A DNA stretch of 64,000 nt from Akkermansia sp. Its GTDB lineage: Bacteria; Verrucomicrobiota; Verrucomicrobiia; Verrucomicrobiales; Akkermansiaceae. Location: NCBI GenBank assembly GCA_017398355.1, contig JAFQGD010000067.1, positions 1 to 64,000 on the forward strand, read 5' to 3'. This document shows, one piece after another, positions 53,196 through 61,845 of this stretch. The notes beneath the pieces were generated by a model, which saw only the letters and a list, made by a program, of their open reading frames with translations, ran no database searches and was not told the origin of the DNA. The stretch's first letter is position 1. Every line of letters begins with the position of its first letter. Both the position numbers and the translations under genes were made by a program.

Positions 53196-54491
53196 TTATG
53201 GTTCAATGATGCCACCTTCCAAATCGCGTACGCGCTGCACCTTGGCCCCCAGACAGAGGAGCTTTTCATCCAGCATTTCGTAGCCACGGTCAATGTGGTA
53301 CAGACGGTGAATTTCCGTGGTGCCTTCGGCTGCCAGAGCAGCCAGCACAAGGGCGGCAGAAGCGCGCAAATCGCTGGCCATGACCGGGGCGCCGGAGAGG
53401 CCTTCCACACCGGTGATGATAGCCGTGCCGGCATCCACCTTGATATTGGCACCCATGCGCTTGAGCTCCGAGCAGTGCATGAAGCGCTGCGGGAAGATGG
53501 TGTCCTTGACCACGCTGATGCCCGGGGTAACGGCAAAGAGTGCCGTCATCTGGGCCTGCATATCGGTAGGATAGCCGGGGTAGGGGTTGGTGAGAATCTT
53601 ACCGCTGCGGGGTGTTTTGCCCGGTTCCACATAGACCGAGGTGCCATCTTCATTGAATTGCACGGTGTGACCACATTCGACCAGCAAATCTGCCATGGTG
53701 CGGATGTGGTCGCGGCATACGCGGTTGATGGTGAGACCATCGCTCACCATGGCAGCAGCCACCATGAATGTGCCGGCCTCGATGCGATCCGGGATGACGG
53801 TGTGGTCGCAACCATGCAGCTTTTCCACGCCGTGAATGGTGATGGTGCGGGAGCCAGCCCCTTCAATACGGGCGCCCATCTTGTTGAGGAAGTTTGCCAA
53901 ATCCACCACTTCCGGTTCGCGGGCAGCGGATTCGATGACGGTGGTACCCTTCGCCAGTACTGCCGCCATCATCAAGTTATCTGTACCCAGCACCGTGGGT
54001 CCGTTGTCGCCCCGCATATCTACCGTGGTGCCGATGAGCCCATCCGGCGCTTCGATGACCATGTTGCCACTCTTAACGCGCACTTTTGCCCCCAAGGCTT
54101 TGATGGCGCGCAGGTGCAAATCTACGGGGCGGTCCCCAATCACACAACCACCGGGCAGGGGGAGGGTGCAGCGGTGCATGCGTGCCATCATGGGACCCAG
54201 CAGGCAGATGGAGGCGCGCATCTTGCGCACTTGTTCGTATGATGCGCTGGAACTGATACCCTCCGGCGATTCAATGCGCACGGTGCCACTGGAGCGTTCA
54301 ACAGATGCACCCAACTGGCTCAGAATCTGGAGCATGTAGTTGGTGTCGGATACGTCCGGAACTCGGGAAATTCGCACAGGTTCATCTGTGAGCAGAGCCG
54401 CTGCGAGAATGGGAAGAGAGGCATTTTTGGAACCACTGATATTGACGGAGCCTGAGAGCTTATACCCGCCTTCGACGATGAGCTTGTCCAT
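53196..54491 (-). CDS. murA: UDP-N-acetylglucosamine 1-carboxyvinyltransferase
   Basis: 431 residues. MurA transfers enolpyruvate from PEP to UDP-GlcNAc, the first committed step of peptidoglycan synthesis. Markers are '[20 protein letters not shown]', the catalytic Cys at about position 116 in '[16 protein letters not shown]' (sensitive to fosfomycin in this family), '[14 protein letters not shown]' and '[16 protein letters not shown]'. It heads a short operon with the cytochrome gene. The leader is about 35 bases with no good Shine-Dalgarno sequence. Confidence 0.97.
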   Translation of the reverse strand: MDKLIVEGGYKLSGSVNISGSKNASLPILAAALLTDEPVRISRVPDVSDTNYMLQILSQLGASVERSSGTVRIESPEGISSSASYEQVRKMRASICLLGPMMARMHRCTLPLPGGCVIGDRPVDLHLRAIKALGAKVRVKSGNMVIEAPDGLIGTTVDMRGDNGPTVLGTDNLMMAAVLAKGTTVIESAAREPEVVDLANFLNKMGARIEGAGSRTITIHGVEKLHGCDHTVIPDRIEAGTFMVAAAMVSDGLTINRVCRDHIRTMADLLVECGHTVQFNEDGTSVYVEPGKTPRSGKILTNPYPGYPTDMQAQMTALFAVTPGISVVKDTIFPQRFMHCSELKRMGANIKVDAGTAIITGVEGLSGAPVMASDLRASAALVLAALAAEGTTEIHRLYHIDRGYEMLDEKLLCLGAKVQRVRDLEGGIIEP

Positions 54492-54533
54492 GGTTTTAAT
54501 AGAAAAAAGAGGATGTTTGGTAGAACTACGGGG

Positions 54534-54561
54534 ATTCTACCACATCGCATGTCAAATGCAA
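54534..54561 (-). promoter_or_regulatory. Promoter of murA
   Basis: TTGCAT at 54556-54561, 16-base spacer, TAGAAT at 54534-54539 (minus strand). A TTGACA is nested in the spacer exactly as in the nadB promoter. Confidence 0.55.
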
Positions 54562-54663
54562 GATTAAAAGGCTCTCATCGCATAAAAGCTCAAATCTTCT
54601 TGTCTTGGGAGGGGAAGCTGTGTCATCATGTCAGTGAAAGCCCGTGCGCGAGGTACATTTGGC

Positions 54664-54692
54664 TTGCTAATGACTTGTGCAGATGGTAGAAT
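54664..54692 (+). promoter_or_regulatory. Promoter of secA
   Basis: TTGCTA at 54664-54669, 17-base spacer, TAGAAT at 54687-54692. The leader of about 52 bases contains a GC hairpin. Confidence 0.55.
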
Positions 54693-54698
54693 GGCGAA

Positions 54699-54715
54699 CC
54701 GCGCTGCGGGCGCGG
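54699..54715 (+). promoter_or_regulatory. GC hairpin in the secA leader
   Basis: CCGCGC (54699-54704) and GCGCGG (54710-54715) form a 6-bp stem with a 5-base loop near the 5' end of the predicted secA mRNA. A TTTTTT run follows about 17 bases later, at 54732-54737, so it is not a standard terminator. It could stabilise or regulate the message. Confidence 0.4.
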
Positions 54716-54751
54716 GTGTGCTGAACTGTCATTTTTTATAGCAACTGCATC

Positions 54752-57700
54752 ATGATCAAGTGGATACTCAATAAAATCGTCGGGTCAAAGAACCAACGTG
54801 AGGTGAAGAAACTCAAGCCCGTCGTTAAGAAAATTCTTGATATTGAGGAGTCCTGGAAAGATAAGGACCAGGAATTTCTGAAAGAGAAAACACGCGAGTG
54901 GCAGGCTTACCTGCACCGTTTTACCCCGCTTGAATTGCCGACTCGTGGCGTTATCCTTACCGCCGGGGAGGAGGACTTGGCCAAGTATGCAGGGGTGCTC
55001 AATGAGCGTTTTGCCCAGCTGAAAGATCTTTTTCCCCGTTTGCCCCAAGTAGAGCCCAATGCGGAATCCATTGAGGCCGGCAAGAAAGCATTTGCGGAGA
55101 TTGAGCCCAAGTTCGACAAAATGCGCGCGAAGTATCTGGAGCACATTTTGCCGGAGGCTTTTGCCGTGGTGAAGCGCGCGGCGCGTCTCATGTGCGGCAG
55201 CGAAATTGATGTATGCGGCACCCCGGTGAAGTGGGATATGGTACACTTTGATGTGCAGTTGCTGGGTGGTATTGCGCTGCACCGCGGTTTCATTGCAGAG
55301 ATGGCCACGGGTGAGGGTAAAACCTTGGTGGCAACACTTCCTGTCTACCTGAATGCGTTGACGGGATTGGGGGTACATGTGGTGACAGTTAACGACTATT
55401 TGGCACGCCGCGACTCCATGTGGATGGGGGCTCTCTTCGGTTTCCTGGGGCTGACAGTGGGCTGCATTCAGAGCATGATGCCCAATGACTCCCGCCGCGA
55501 GCAATACTCCCGCGATATCACCTATGGAACAAATGCAGAGTTCGGTTTCGACTACCTGCGAGACAACGGCATGGCCGGTACTCGCGAGGCCCAGGTGCAG
55601 CGTGGCCACTACTTTGCCATTATTGACGAGGTAGACTCCATTTTGATTGATGAGGCGCGCACCCCGCTTATCATCTCCGGCCCAGCCGTGGTGGAGAGAG
55701 AGCAGAAGTACGATGAACTCAAGCCTCTCATCGAAAAGGTGGTCAAGAAACAGGCCGCCTTGTGCGATGAACTCATGCAGAAGGTGAAAGAGTACGCTGC
55801 TGCGGGGGATATTTCTGCCGCAGGGCGCTGCTTGTACAAGGTGAAGCTTGGCATGCCCCGCAACCAGGCGTACATGCTTTCTCAGCAAGACCCTGAATTC
55901 CGCCGCATGGTGGAAAAGTATGAGCTCTTCCTCTATCAGGATCCGCGCAAGCTGGAGCTCTTCAAGCTAAAGGAAGAATTGTATTTTAGCCTGGATGAAA
56001 AGACCCACGATGCCGACCTCATGGAGAAGGGTCGCGAGCTCATCAGCCCCGGGCATCCGGAAGACTTCGTGCTGCCGGATATCGGCACCGAGTTCGTCAA
56101 CATCGACGAAGACGAAACGCTGACCGAACGCGAACGCGAAGCCCGCAAGACCACGCTCATGCGCAAGCTCGATGAAACAGGTGCCCGCCTGCACACGACA
56201 AGCCAGTTGCTCAAGGCCTACACCATCTACGAACGCGATAAAGAATATGTGGTGAAGGATAACAAGGTCGTTATCATTGACCAGAACACCGGCCGTGAAA
56301 TGCCGGGTCGCCGCTGGAGTGATGGCTTGCACCAGGCTGTAGAAGCCAAGGAAGGTGTGGAGATTGAGGCAGAAAACAAGACCTATGCCACCATCACCAT
56401 TCAGAACTATTTCCGCTTGTATTCCCGCTTGGCCGGTATGACCGGTACGGCAGAAACGGAAGCTGCTGAGTTCCACGATATTTATCGTTTGGATGTGCTG
56501 CCCATCCCCACGAACAAGCCCTGCATTCGTGAGGATGCCAATGACCTCATTTTCAAGAGCGCTCGCGAGAAGTACAACGCCGTGACGCTCAAGATTAAAG
56601 AACTGCACCAGAAGGGGCAGCCCGTGTTGGTGGGTACTGCTAGTGTGAGCGCTTCCGAGCGCCTTTCCAACATGCTGCGCCGCGCTGGTATCCCCCATGA
56701 GGTACTCAATGCCAAGAACCACCAGCGCGAAGCTGAAATCATTGCTCGCGCAGGGCAGCGTGGTGCCGTGACCGTTTCCACCAACATGGCCGGTCGTGGT
56801 ACTGATATCAAGCTGGGTGCCGGGGTGGCAGATTTGGGTGGCCTTTTCGTCTTGGGGACAGAGCGCTATGAATCCCGCCGTATTGATCGCCAGCTCCGTG
56901 GGCGATGCTCTCGCCAAGGCGACCCGGGTGCCTCCCAGTTCTTCCTTTCCTTTGAGGATGACCTGATGCGCAACTTCGGTGGTAGCGAGCGCATGACCAA
57001 GATGATGGATCGCTTCGGTATGGCTGAAGGTGAGGCCGTGGAAAATCGCCTCATGAACAAGATTATCGAGGGTGCGCAAAAGCGAGTGGAGCAGCGCAAT
57101 TACATGTGGCGTAAGCACGTTCTGGACTACGATGACGTGATGAACCAGCAGCGAACCATCGTATACGGTATGCGCAATGAGGCTCTGCTGTGCGAAGAAC
57201 CTCGCCAGATGCTCTACGATGTGTTGGATGAAGGTGCCCGCTTTAAGTGCGATCTCTACCTCAACGAGGACAATACCGGTTCCATTCACCGTTCTGACCT
57301 CTTGCAGTGGGTCAATTCCACTTTCCCCATGGGCTGGGGCGAAAAGGATGTGGATTTTGACAACATGACACCCGATGGTGTGGCGGAGAAGATTATCGCC
57401 CGCGTGCGCGAGATGTATGAGAAGAAGGTAGAGGGCGAGCGCGCCGATCGTGTTGACCAAATGGAGCGTTCTATCATGCTGCAATCCATCGACAAGCTTT
57501 GGCAGCAGCATATTACTGATATGGATGCCCTGCGTGAGGGCGTGCGCCTGCGCGCCCAAGGCCAGCGCGACCCGCTCGTGGAATACAAGCGAGAGGCTTA
57601 TGCTCTCTTTGAATCCCTCATGCATAATATCCAGTTGGAGATGCTCAGTGGCCTCTTCCGCAGCACTACCAGCTTGGATGCGTTCGAAGAGTTCCTGGCC

Positions 57701-58129
57701 TCTCTCCCCGGCAGCAATGCAGAGGATGAAGATGCCGATGTGACCGACATCCTCGGCAACGGTGATTTGCTTTCCGCCCTGCGTGAGCAGATGGAATTCC
57801 TGCAGCGCCGCCAGCAGGAAATGGCTTCCCGCAATGCGCCTGCGGTTGCTGCGTCCGAATCCGTAGTAGCCACTCCCGCATTGGATTTGGATGAAGCCAT
57901 GCCCATGAATGAATCTCTGAGCGGAGCTGCTGTGCCGGATATGCCTTTCGTCCCGGAAAAGAAGCTTTCTCTGCCGCGCAAGAAGCTTTCCTTCAACCCG
58001 AAGCGCCGCGAGAAGATGGCCGCTGTCTCCCTGCCGGAAGACGCCATGGGCCCGGAGGGTGATGGCATGACCATGGGTAGCATAGATTCCGGGAACCTCT
58101 TTGAGGCATCGGGAGCGGAAGAGAAGTAA
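54752..58129 (+). CDS. secA: Preprotein translocase ATPase SecA, with insertions
   Basis: 1125 residues (usually 800-900). It drives protein export through SecYEG. Markers are 'HFDVQLLGGIALHRGFIAEM', Walker A 'ATGEGKTLVATLPVYLNALT', 'GTNAEFGFDYLRDNG', Walker B 'AIIDEVDSILIDEARTPLII', 'FRLYSRLAGMTGTAETEAAE' and 'TNMAGRGTDIKLG'. Two insertions stand out. One of about 75 residues (about 57-132) lies between the N-terminal helix and 'LPEAFAVVKRAAR'. The other, of roughly 150 residues, lies in the peptide-crosslinking domain after 'LIISGPAV'. The C-terminus lacks the CxCxxxxxH zinc motif that binds SecB, and ends in a basic-then-acidic linker. An argA-like gene follows at 32 bases. Confidence 0.97.
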   Translation: MIKWILNKIVGSKNQREVKKLKPVVKKILDIEESWKDKDQEFLKEKTREWQAYLHRFTPLELPTRGVILTAGEEDLAKYAGVLNERFAQLKDLFPRLPQVEPNAESIEAGKKAFAEIEPKFDKMRAKYLEHILPEAFAVVKRAARLMCGSEIDVCGTPVKWDMVHFDVQLLGGIALHRGFIAEMATGEGKTLVATLPVYLNALTGLGVHVVTVNDYLARRDSMWMGALFGFLGLTVGCIQSMMPNDSRREQYSRDITYGTNAEFGFDYLRDNGMAGTREAQVQRGHYFAIIDEVDSILIDEARTPLIISGPAVVEREQKYDELKPLIEKVVKKQAALCDELMQKVKEYAAAGDISAAGRCLYKVKLGMPRNQAYMLSQQDPEFRRMVEKYELFLYQDPRKLELFKLKEELYFSLDEKTHDADLMEKGRELISPGHPEDFVLPDIGTEFVNIDEDETLTEREREARKTTLMRKLDETGARLHTTSQLLKAYTIYERDKEYVVKDNKVVIIDQNTGREMPGRRWSDGLHQAVEAKEGVEIEAENKTYATITIQNYFRLYSRLAGMTGTAETEAAEFHDIYRLDVLPIPTNKPCIREDANDLIFKSAREKYNAVTLKIKELHQKGQPVLVGTASVSASERLSNMLRRAGIPHEVLNAKNHQREAEIIARAGQRGAVTVSTNMAGRGTDIKLGAGVADLGGLFVLGTERYESRRIDRQLRGRCSRQGDPGASQFFLSFEDDLMRNFGGSERMTKMMDRFGMAEGEAVENRLMNKIIEGAQKRVEQRNYMWRKHVLDYDDVMNQQRTIVYGMRNEALLCEEPRQMLYDVLDEGARFKCDLYLNEDNTGSIHRSDLLQWVNSTFPMGWGEKDVDFDNMTPDGVAEKIIARVREMYEKKVEGERADRVDQMERSIMLQSIDKLWQQHITDMDALREGVRLRAQGQRDPLVEYKREAYALFESLMHNIQLEMLSGLFRSTTSLDAFEEFLASLPGSNAEDEDADVTDILGNGDLLSALREQMEFLQRRQQEMASRNAPAVAASESVVATPALDLDEAMPMNESLSGAAVPDMPFVPEKKLSLPRKKLSFNPKRREKMAAVSLPEDAMGPEGDGMTMGSIDSGNLFEASGAEEK

Positions 58130-58161
58130 GCATCTTCCCGGCAAGTAAACGCCACGCTGCC

Positions 58162-59226
58162 ATGAACGTCCGCTCGGCTCTAGAGTATGTTCCCTATTTC
58201 CGGGGGCGCCTGTTCGTTGTTCACATCGCGCAGGACCTCTTAGCTGCGGATGAACTGGTGGATGCCTTGCTGGATGTGGATGCCCTACATGAGATAGGTG
58301 TGCGCCTTGTGCTGGTGGCAGAGGGTAAGGATACAGCCTCCTTGGTGCGCCGGGCCGGTACATGCGAACTCCATGCGGCCGAGGTGGAGGTCCCCCTCAG
58401 CTCCGGTGTTGCTGCGGCTGTGCGTGTGCGCGAAATCCTGGAGCGCCGCCAGGTAGCCATTGTGGCATCCGGTGCAGAGGGGCGTTTTGATGAGGAGAGT
58501 GTCTCCCTCGCGGTCACGATGGGGGCCTCCAAATATATTTGCCTGTGTGCAGACGGAGTCCCTTGCCGTAGAGGGCAGCCCATTTTTGCCATACCGGAGA
58601 GCGAAGTCGCGTCCTGCACGGATTGCTCTCACCAAGAAGTGCTCATTGCCGCGGCGGCTGTTTGCCGGCGGGGAATAGCTCGTGTGCATCTCTTGGATGG
58701 CAAGCGACGCGGTGTGTTGTTGGATGAGCTTTTCTCCGAGGAAGGTGTAGGCACCATGGTGCATGCCGACTCATACCGAGATATCCGCCCCTTGCAGGAA
58801 GATGATATCCCCGAACTCCTCTCGATGATAGGCCGCTGCGTGGTCGATGAGAAGCTCGTGCCACGCACCTATGAATCCATACGAGATGATCTACGCAGTT
58901 ACTACGTCTACACGCTGGATGATACCATTGTGGGCTGCGTAGCCATTTATCCCTACCCGGAGGATTCCTGCGCAGAACTTGGCTGCCTGTTTATTAAGAA
59001 GAACTACGAGGGGCATGGCTATGGCCGCGCTATGTGCCGTATGATAGAGCAGAAGGCTCGCGACATGGGCTTTGAGTGGTTGTTTGCCATCTCCCAGAGT
59101 GCGGTTTCTTATTTCCGCGACCGCTTGCACTACGCCCAGCTTTCCCGCGACGTGTTGCCGGCATCCCGCCGCCAAGCGCTGGAGCTGAGCGGCCGAAGCT
59201 CCGAGGTTTTTGGCTTCCGTTTGTGA
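58162..59226 (+). CDS. argA: N-acetylglutamate synthase (ArgA-like) with shortened kinase-like domain
   Basis: 354 residues. The N-terminal part (about 1-210) resembles the amino-acid-kinase domain of ArgA: 'VPYFRGRLFVVHIAQDLL', 'ALHEIGVRLVLVAEG' and 'RGIARVHLLDGKRRGVLLDELFSEEGVGTMV', here abbreviated to 'HLLDGKRRGVLLDELF'. It is about 70 residues shorter than usual and lacks the Gly-rich phosphate loop. The GNAT domain (about 215-354) is intact, with 'CAELGCLFIKKNYEGHGYG', where the acetyl-CoA loop reads NYEGHGYG. ArgA acetylates glutamate to start arginine synthesis, and the kinase-like domain normally senses arginine. The last residues 'SSEVFGFRL' match ArgA ends. It is probably co-transcribed with secA. 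Confidence 0.85.
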   Translation: MNVRSALEYVPYFRGRLFVVHIAQDLLAADELVDALLDVDALHEIGVRLVLVAEGKDTASLVRRAGTCELHAAEVEVPLSSGVAAAVRVREILERRQVAIVASGAEGRFDEESVSLAVTMGASKYICLCADGVPCRRGQPIFAIPESEVASCTDCSHQEVLIAAAAVCRRGIARVHLLDGKRRGVLLDELFSEEGVGTMVHADSYRDIRPLQEDDIPELLSMIGRCVVDEKLVPRTYESIRDDLRSYYVYTLDDTIVGCVAIYPYPEDSCAELGCLFIKKNYEGHGYGRAMCRMIEQKARDMGFEWLFAISQSAVSYFRDRLHYAQLSRDVLPASRRQALELSGRSSEVFGFRL

Positions 59227-59254
59227 CTTTTTGTCATAAAATGCGAATCTGCGC

Positions 59255-59282
59255 TTGACAGGATGCTAAAGCGTGTTACACT
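59255..59282 (+). promoter_or_regulatory. Promoter upstream of rtcB
   Basis: TTGACA at 59255-59260, 16-base spacer, TACACT at 59277-59282. An ATG at 59291, opening an 11-codon ORF, follows after 8 bases. Confidence 0.55.
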
Positions 59283-59290
59283 CCCGTCGC

Positions 59291-59326
59291 ATGTGGCTGT
59301 TGGGTCGTATGCTCATTTTTGATTAA
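59291..59326 (+). CDS. Candidate leaderless upstream ORF (11 codons) before rtcB
   Basis: The ORF reads MWLLGRMLIFD and stops at 59324-59326. Its ATG is 8 bases from a good -10 box, the same distance as real leaderless starts in this window, so ribosomes could load on it. It could regulate the downstream rtcB gene as a leader peptide, or be chance. No homologue is expected to be recognisable at this length. Confidence 0.35.
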   Translation: MWLLGRMLIFD

Positions 59327-59433
59327 ACTACCAAGGCGGGAATCGTTGCAGCCTGCCGCAATAGCTCAATTCAATGGTGATTTCTGTCGTGAGACAGATT
59401 ACAGATAAACCGAATAACAAAATAACTGTCGTT

Positions 59434-60654
59434 ATGAATCTTAAAATCTATACAGATGAAGTAGATGAATTGGCACAAAAGCAAATCTCGAAACTCTTGG
59501 CACAACCCGCATTTGCAGACGCGAAGGTTCGCATCATGCCGGATGTGCACGCCGGGAAGGGGTGTGTCATCGGCTTTACCGCAGATTTGGGAGATAAGGT
59601 AATCCCCAACATTGTGGGTGTGGACATCGGGTGCGGTATGTTGACTGTGAATCTGGGGAAAAATAAGCCGGATTTTGCAGCTTTGGATGAGATTATGCAC
59701 CGCAACATTCCCAATGGAAAGTATGTGCGAAAGGAGGCCATCGAGCCATTTGGCGAGCTGCAAGCTTTGCATTGTTTGCCCCGCTTGGAGAAGGTGAAAC
59801 ACTTGGAGTGCTCCATGGGAACACTGGGTGGTGGTAATCACTTTGTGGAGGTTGATACCGATACGCAGGGAAATTACTACCTGATTATTCACTCCGGTTC
59901 CCGAAATCTGGGTAAACAAGTGTGCGAACTCTACCAACAGGAAGCCATCAATCTGCGCGCTGGCCGCGGTGATTTGTCGGAAAGGGTGGAGACTCTCATT
60001 GCAGAGTTAAAAGCCCAAGGGCGATTTGCTGAGATTCAGGACTCTATCCGCGCCCTGCAGGCAGAATGGCATGCAGCAATGCCGGATGTTCCCACTGATT
60101 TGTGTTATCTGGAAGGCGAGGCGCGTGCACGCTACTTGGAGGACATGAAAATCTGCCAGCGTTTTGCTTTACGAAACCGCGAGGTGATGGCGGAAATCAT
60201 CGTGCGGCGGCTGGGGTTGAGCGTGCAGGATATGTTCCATACAACGCATAACTATATTGACCACGAGAGCAATATCGTGCGAAAGGGTGCTATCTCCGCA
60301 CGTGCAGGAGAAAAGTTGCTCATCCCGATTAATATGCGAGATGGCTGCATCTACGGTATCGGCAAGGGCAATGATGACTGGAACCAGTCTGCCCCCCACG
60401 GTGCGGGGCGAATCATGAGCCGTACTCAGGCTCTCAAGCAGCTGTCTGTGGAAGAATTCCGGGAGCAGATGAAGGGCATCTATTCTACCTCTGTGAATGC
60501 CCGTACCTTGGACGAGGCCCCCATGGCATACAAGGGCATGGATGCAATCCTGCGACACATTGGCCCCACAGTAGAGGTGGTGGATATCTTCAAGCCTCTT
60601 TACAATTTTAAGGCCGAAGAAACGGAAAATCCGTTCAAGAAAAAGCACCAATAA
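59434..60654 (+). CDS. rtcB: RtcB-family RNA ligase
   Basis: 406 residues. RtcB joins RNA 2',3'-cyclic phosphate or 3'-phosphate ends to 5'-OH ends using GTP and Mn2+, and acts in RNA repair. Metal and active-site motifs are 'MPDVHAGKGCVIGFT', 'VGVDIGCGM', 'GTLGGGNHFVEV', 'IIHSGSRNLG', 'HTTHNYIDHE' and 'APHGAGRIMSR', whose His is the guanylylated residue. It belongs to the short form of the family. I start at 59434, which matches where homologues align; an ATG at 59374 would add 20 residues across a small hairpin (59383-59398). A bacterial RtcB without RtcA or an RtcR regulator nearby. Confidence 0.93.
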   Translation: MNLKIYTDEVDELAQKQISKLLAQPAFADAKVRIMPDVHAGKGCVIGFTADLGDKVIPNIVGVDIGCGMLTVNLGKNKPDFAALDEIMHRNIPNGKYVRKEAIEPFGELQALHCLPRLEKVKHLECSMGTLGGGNHFVEVDTDTQGNYYLIIHSGSRNLGKQVCELYQQEAINLRAGRGDLSERVETLIAELKAQGRFAEIQDSIRALQAEWHAAMPDVPTDLCYLEGEARARYLEDMKICQRFALRNREVMAEIIVRRLGLSVQDMFHTTHNYIDHESNIVRKGAISARAGEKLLIPINMRDGCIYGIGKGNDDWNQSAPHGAGRIMSRTQALKQLSVEEFREQMKGIYSTSVNARTLDEAPMAYKGMDAILRHIGPTVEVVDIFKPLYNFKAEETENPFKKKHQ

Positions 60655-60660
60655 CAAGAA

Positions 60661-60696
60661 GAAGCACAACGAGCCAAAATCAGCACGTTGTGCTTC
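60661..60696. terminator. Terminator between convergent rtcB and acyltransferase genes
   Basis: 11-bp stem GAAGCACAACG (60661-60671) and CGTTGTGCTTC (60686-60696), 14-base loop. Weak U-tracts lie on both strands. Confidence 0.7.
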
Positions 60697-60711
60697 ATCC
60701 TTTGTGGATTG

Positions 60712-61839
60712 TCACTCCTTTGGGCGAAATAGGCACTGAATGGTTTTTTTGGTGATATGAGCCCAGATTTTAGACAGGACGGCAGCACATTTGTCTGCGT
60801 GTAATAAGCGAAAAACAAGGGATTGTATAAAGGATGCCACCAATCCCAAGAGGAAGATGGCAAGGCCTGCTACAACAAGCCCTATCGAGTCGGCACTTCT
60901 TTCCACAATGAAGAATTTGTGTAAGAAGGGGGTGATGTAGCATTCTAAAATGCAAAGGTGACTATGTGAAATGTAGACACCAAACATGAGAGGTGAGAGA
61001 AATAGGACAACCTTGGCAAACCCCCATTCTTGCAAATTCATCCTCACCAGGAGCAGGAAAAGGGAAATTGCTAGCATCACGAGTAAGGGTGATGTGTAGC
61101 TTAATTGAAAAGGAATAGCTTGGCTGAATGGATGCGCTTTCAGCAAGGATGCCAGTACAACTGTTCCAGTTTGAGCAAATAGCCCAATGAGGGCCGCGAT
61201 GATAAGCGTGGAGTTTTGCCATGCGGGCGGCGAGAGCCGAAGAATAGCACCCACTAAATAGAGGGCACACATCCAGATGACATTATACCCTGTTCCGGCT
61301 ATTTCACTAGTAGAGCTATTACCACGATTCACAAAACAGAAAAGAAATAAGAGCGAGGCGAATAAAGTATAGTGCACAGAGTGCGGTAAACGCTTGATGA
61401 AATCATTGAGATAAGGCGAGAGAATGAATAAGCCGGTGTAGGCCGTAAAGAACCAGAATCCACCGGCCAGCGGGACCGGAAGTGCCTGCAACATGATGTG
61501 ACTAGGATTATCATAATATCCCGCCTTCAAAGAAAGAGGAACATAAAGTAAATTGAAAAAGACCACCAGAAGCCACAATTTGAAAAAACGTTCTGTTTTG
61601 TGGGTCGAATATACCCCACAATATCCGCTGATGAGAATGAATAAATCTACCCCGGTGTGAGCAAGAACTGTTATGGTGAGAGATACTGCTTTTCCCACCA
61701 TGCTTTCTTGGTGCTGTATAAATTGCCCGCTCCCACATGCATGACAGATGCAAATCAACAGCATAGCTATGATACGTACAACATCAGCAGATATCAGTCT
61801 GTTCGAAGATGGGCAGAGAGTAGGGGGAGAGGTAGCCAT
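60712..61839 (-). CDS. Acyltransferase-3 family membrane protein
   Basis: 375 residues with about ten membrane segments. The N-terminal 'ISADVVRIIAMLLICICHAC' corresponds to the family motif RxxAxxxVxxxH, with the His that is required for acyl transfer. 'GVDLFILISGYCGVYS' matches the 'FFxxSGF' motif. Such proteins O-acetylate or succinylate exported polysaccharides, LPS or peptidoglycan in the inner membrane. The gene begins 6 bases after the stop of hrpA and is probably translated from the same message. The target glycan cannot be deduced. Confidence 0.88.
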   Translation of the reverse strand: MATSPPTLCPSSNRLISADVVRIIAMLLICICHACGSGQFIQHQESMVGKAVSLTITVLAHTGVDLFILISGYCGVYSTHKTERFFKLWLLVVFFNLLYVPLSLKAGYYDNPSHIMLQALPVPLAGGFWFFTAYTGLFILSPYLNDFIKRLPHSVHYTLFASLLFLFCFVNRGNSSTSEIAGTGYNVIWMCALYLVGAILRLSPPAWQNSTLIIAALIGLFAQTGTVVLASLLKAHPFSQAIPFQLSYTSPLLVMLAISLFLLLVRMNLQEWGFAKVVLFLSPLMFGVYISHSHLCILECYITPFLHKFFIVERSADSIGLVVAGLAIFLLGLVASFIQSLVFRLLHADKCAAVLSKIWAHITKKTIQCLFRPKE

Positions 61840-61845
61840 ATATAA

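Noticed and set aside
53295-54242. A 315-codon open frame antisense to murA
   Set aside because: His/Gly-rich shadow of murA with no family features.
55967-58363. A 798-codon open frame antisense to secA
   Set aside because: A shadow of secA codon use; low-complexity His/Leu-rich translation with no family features.
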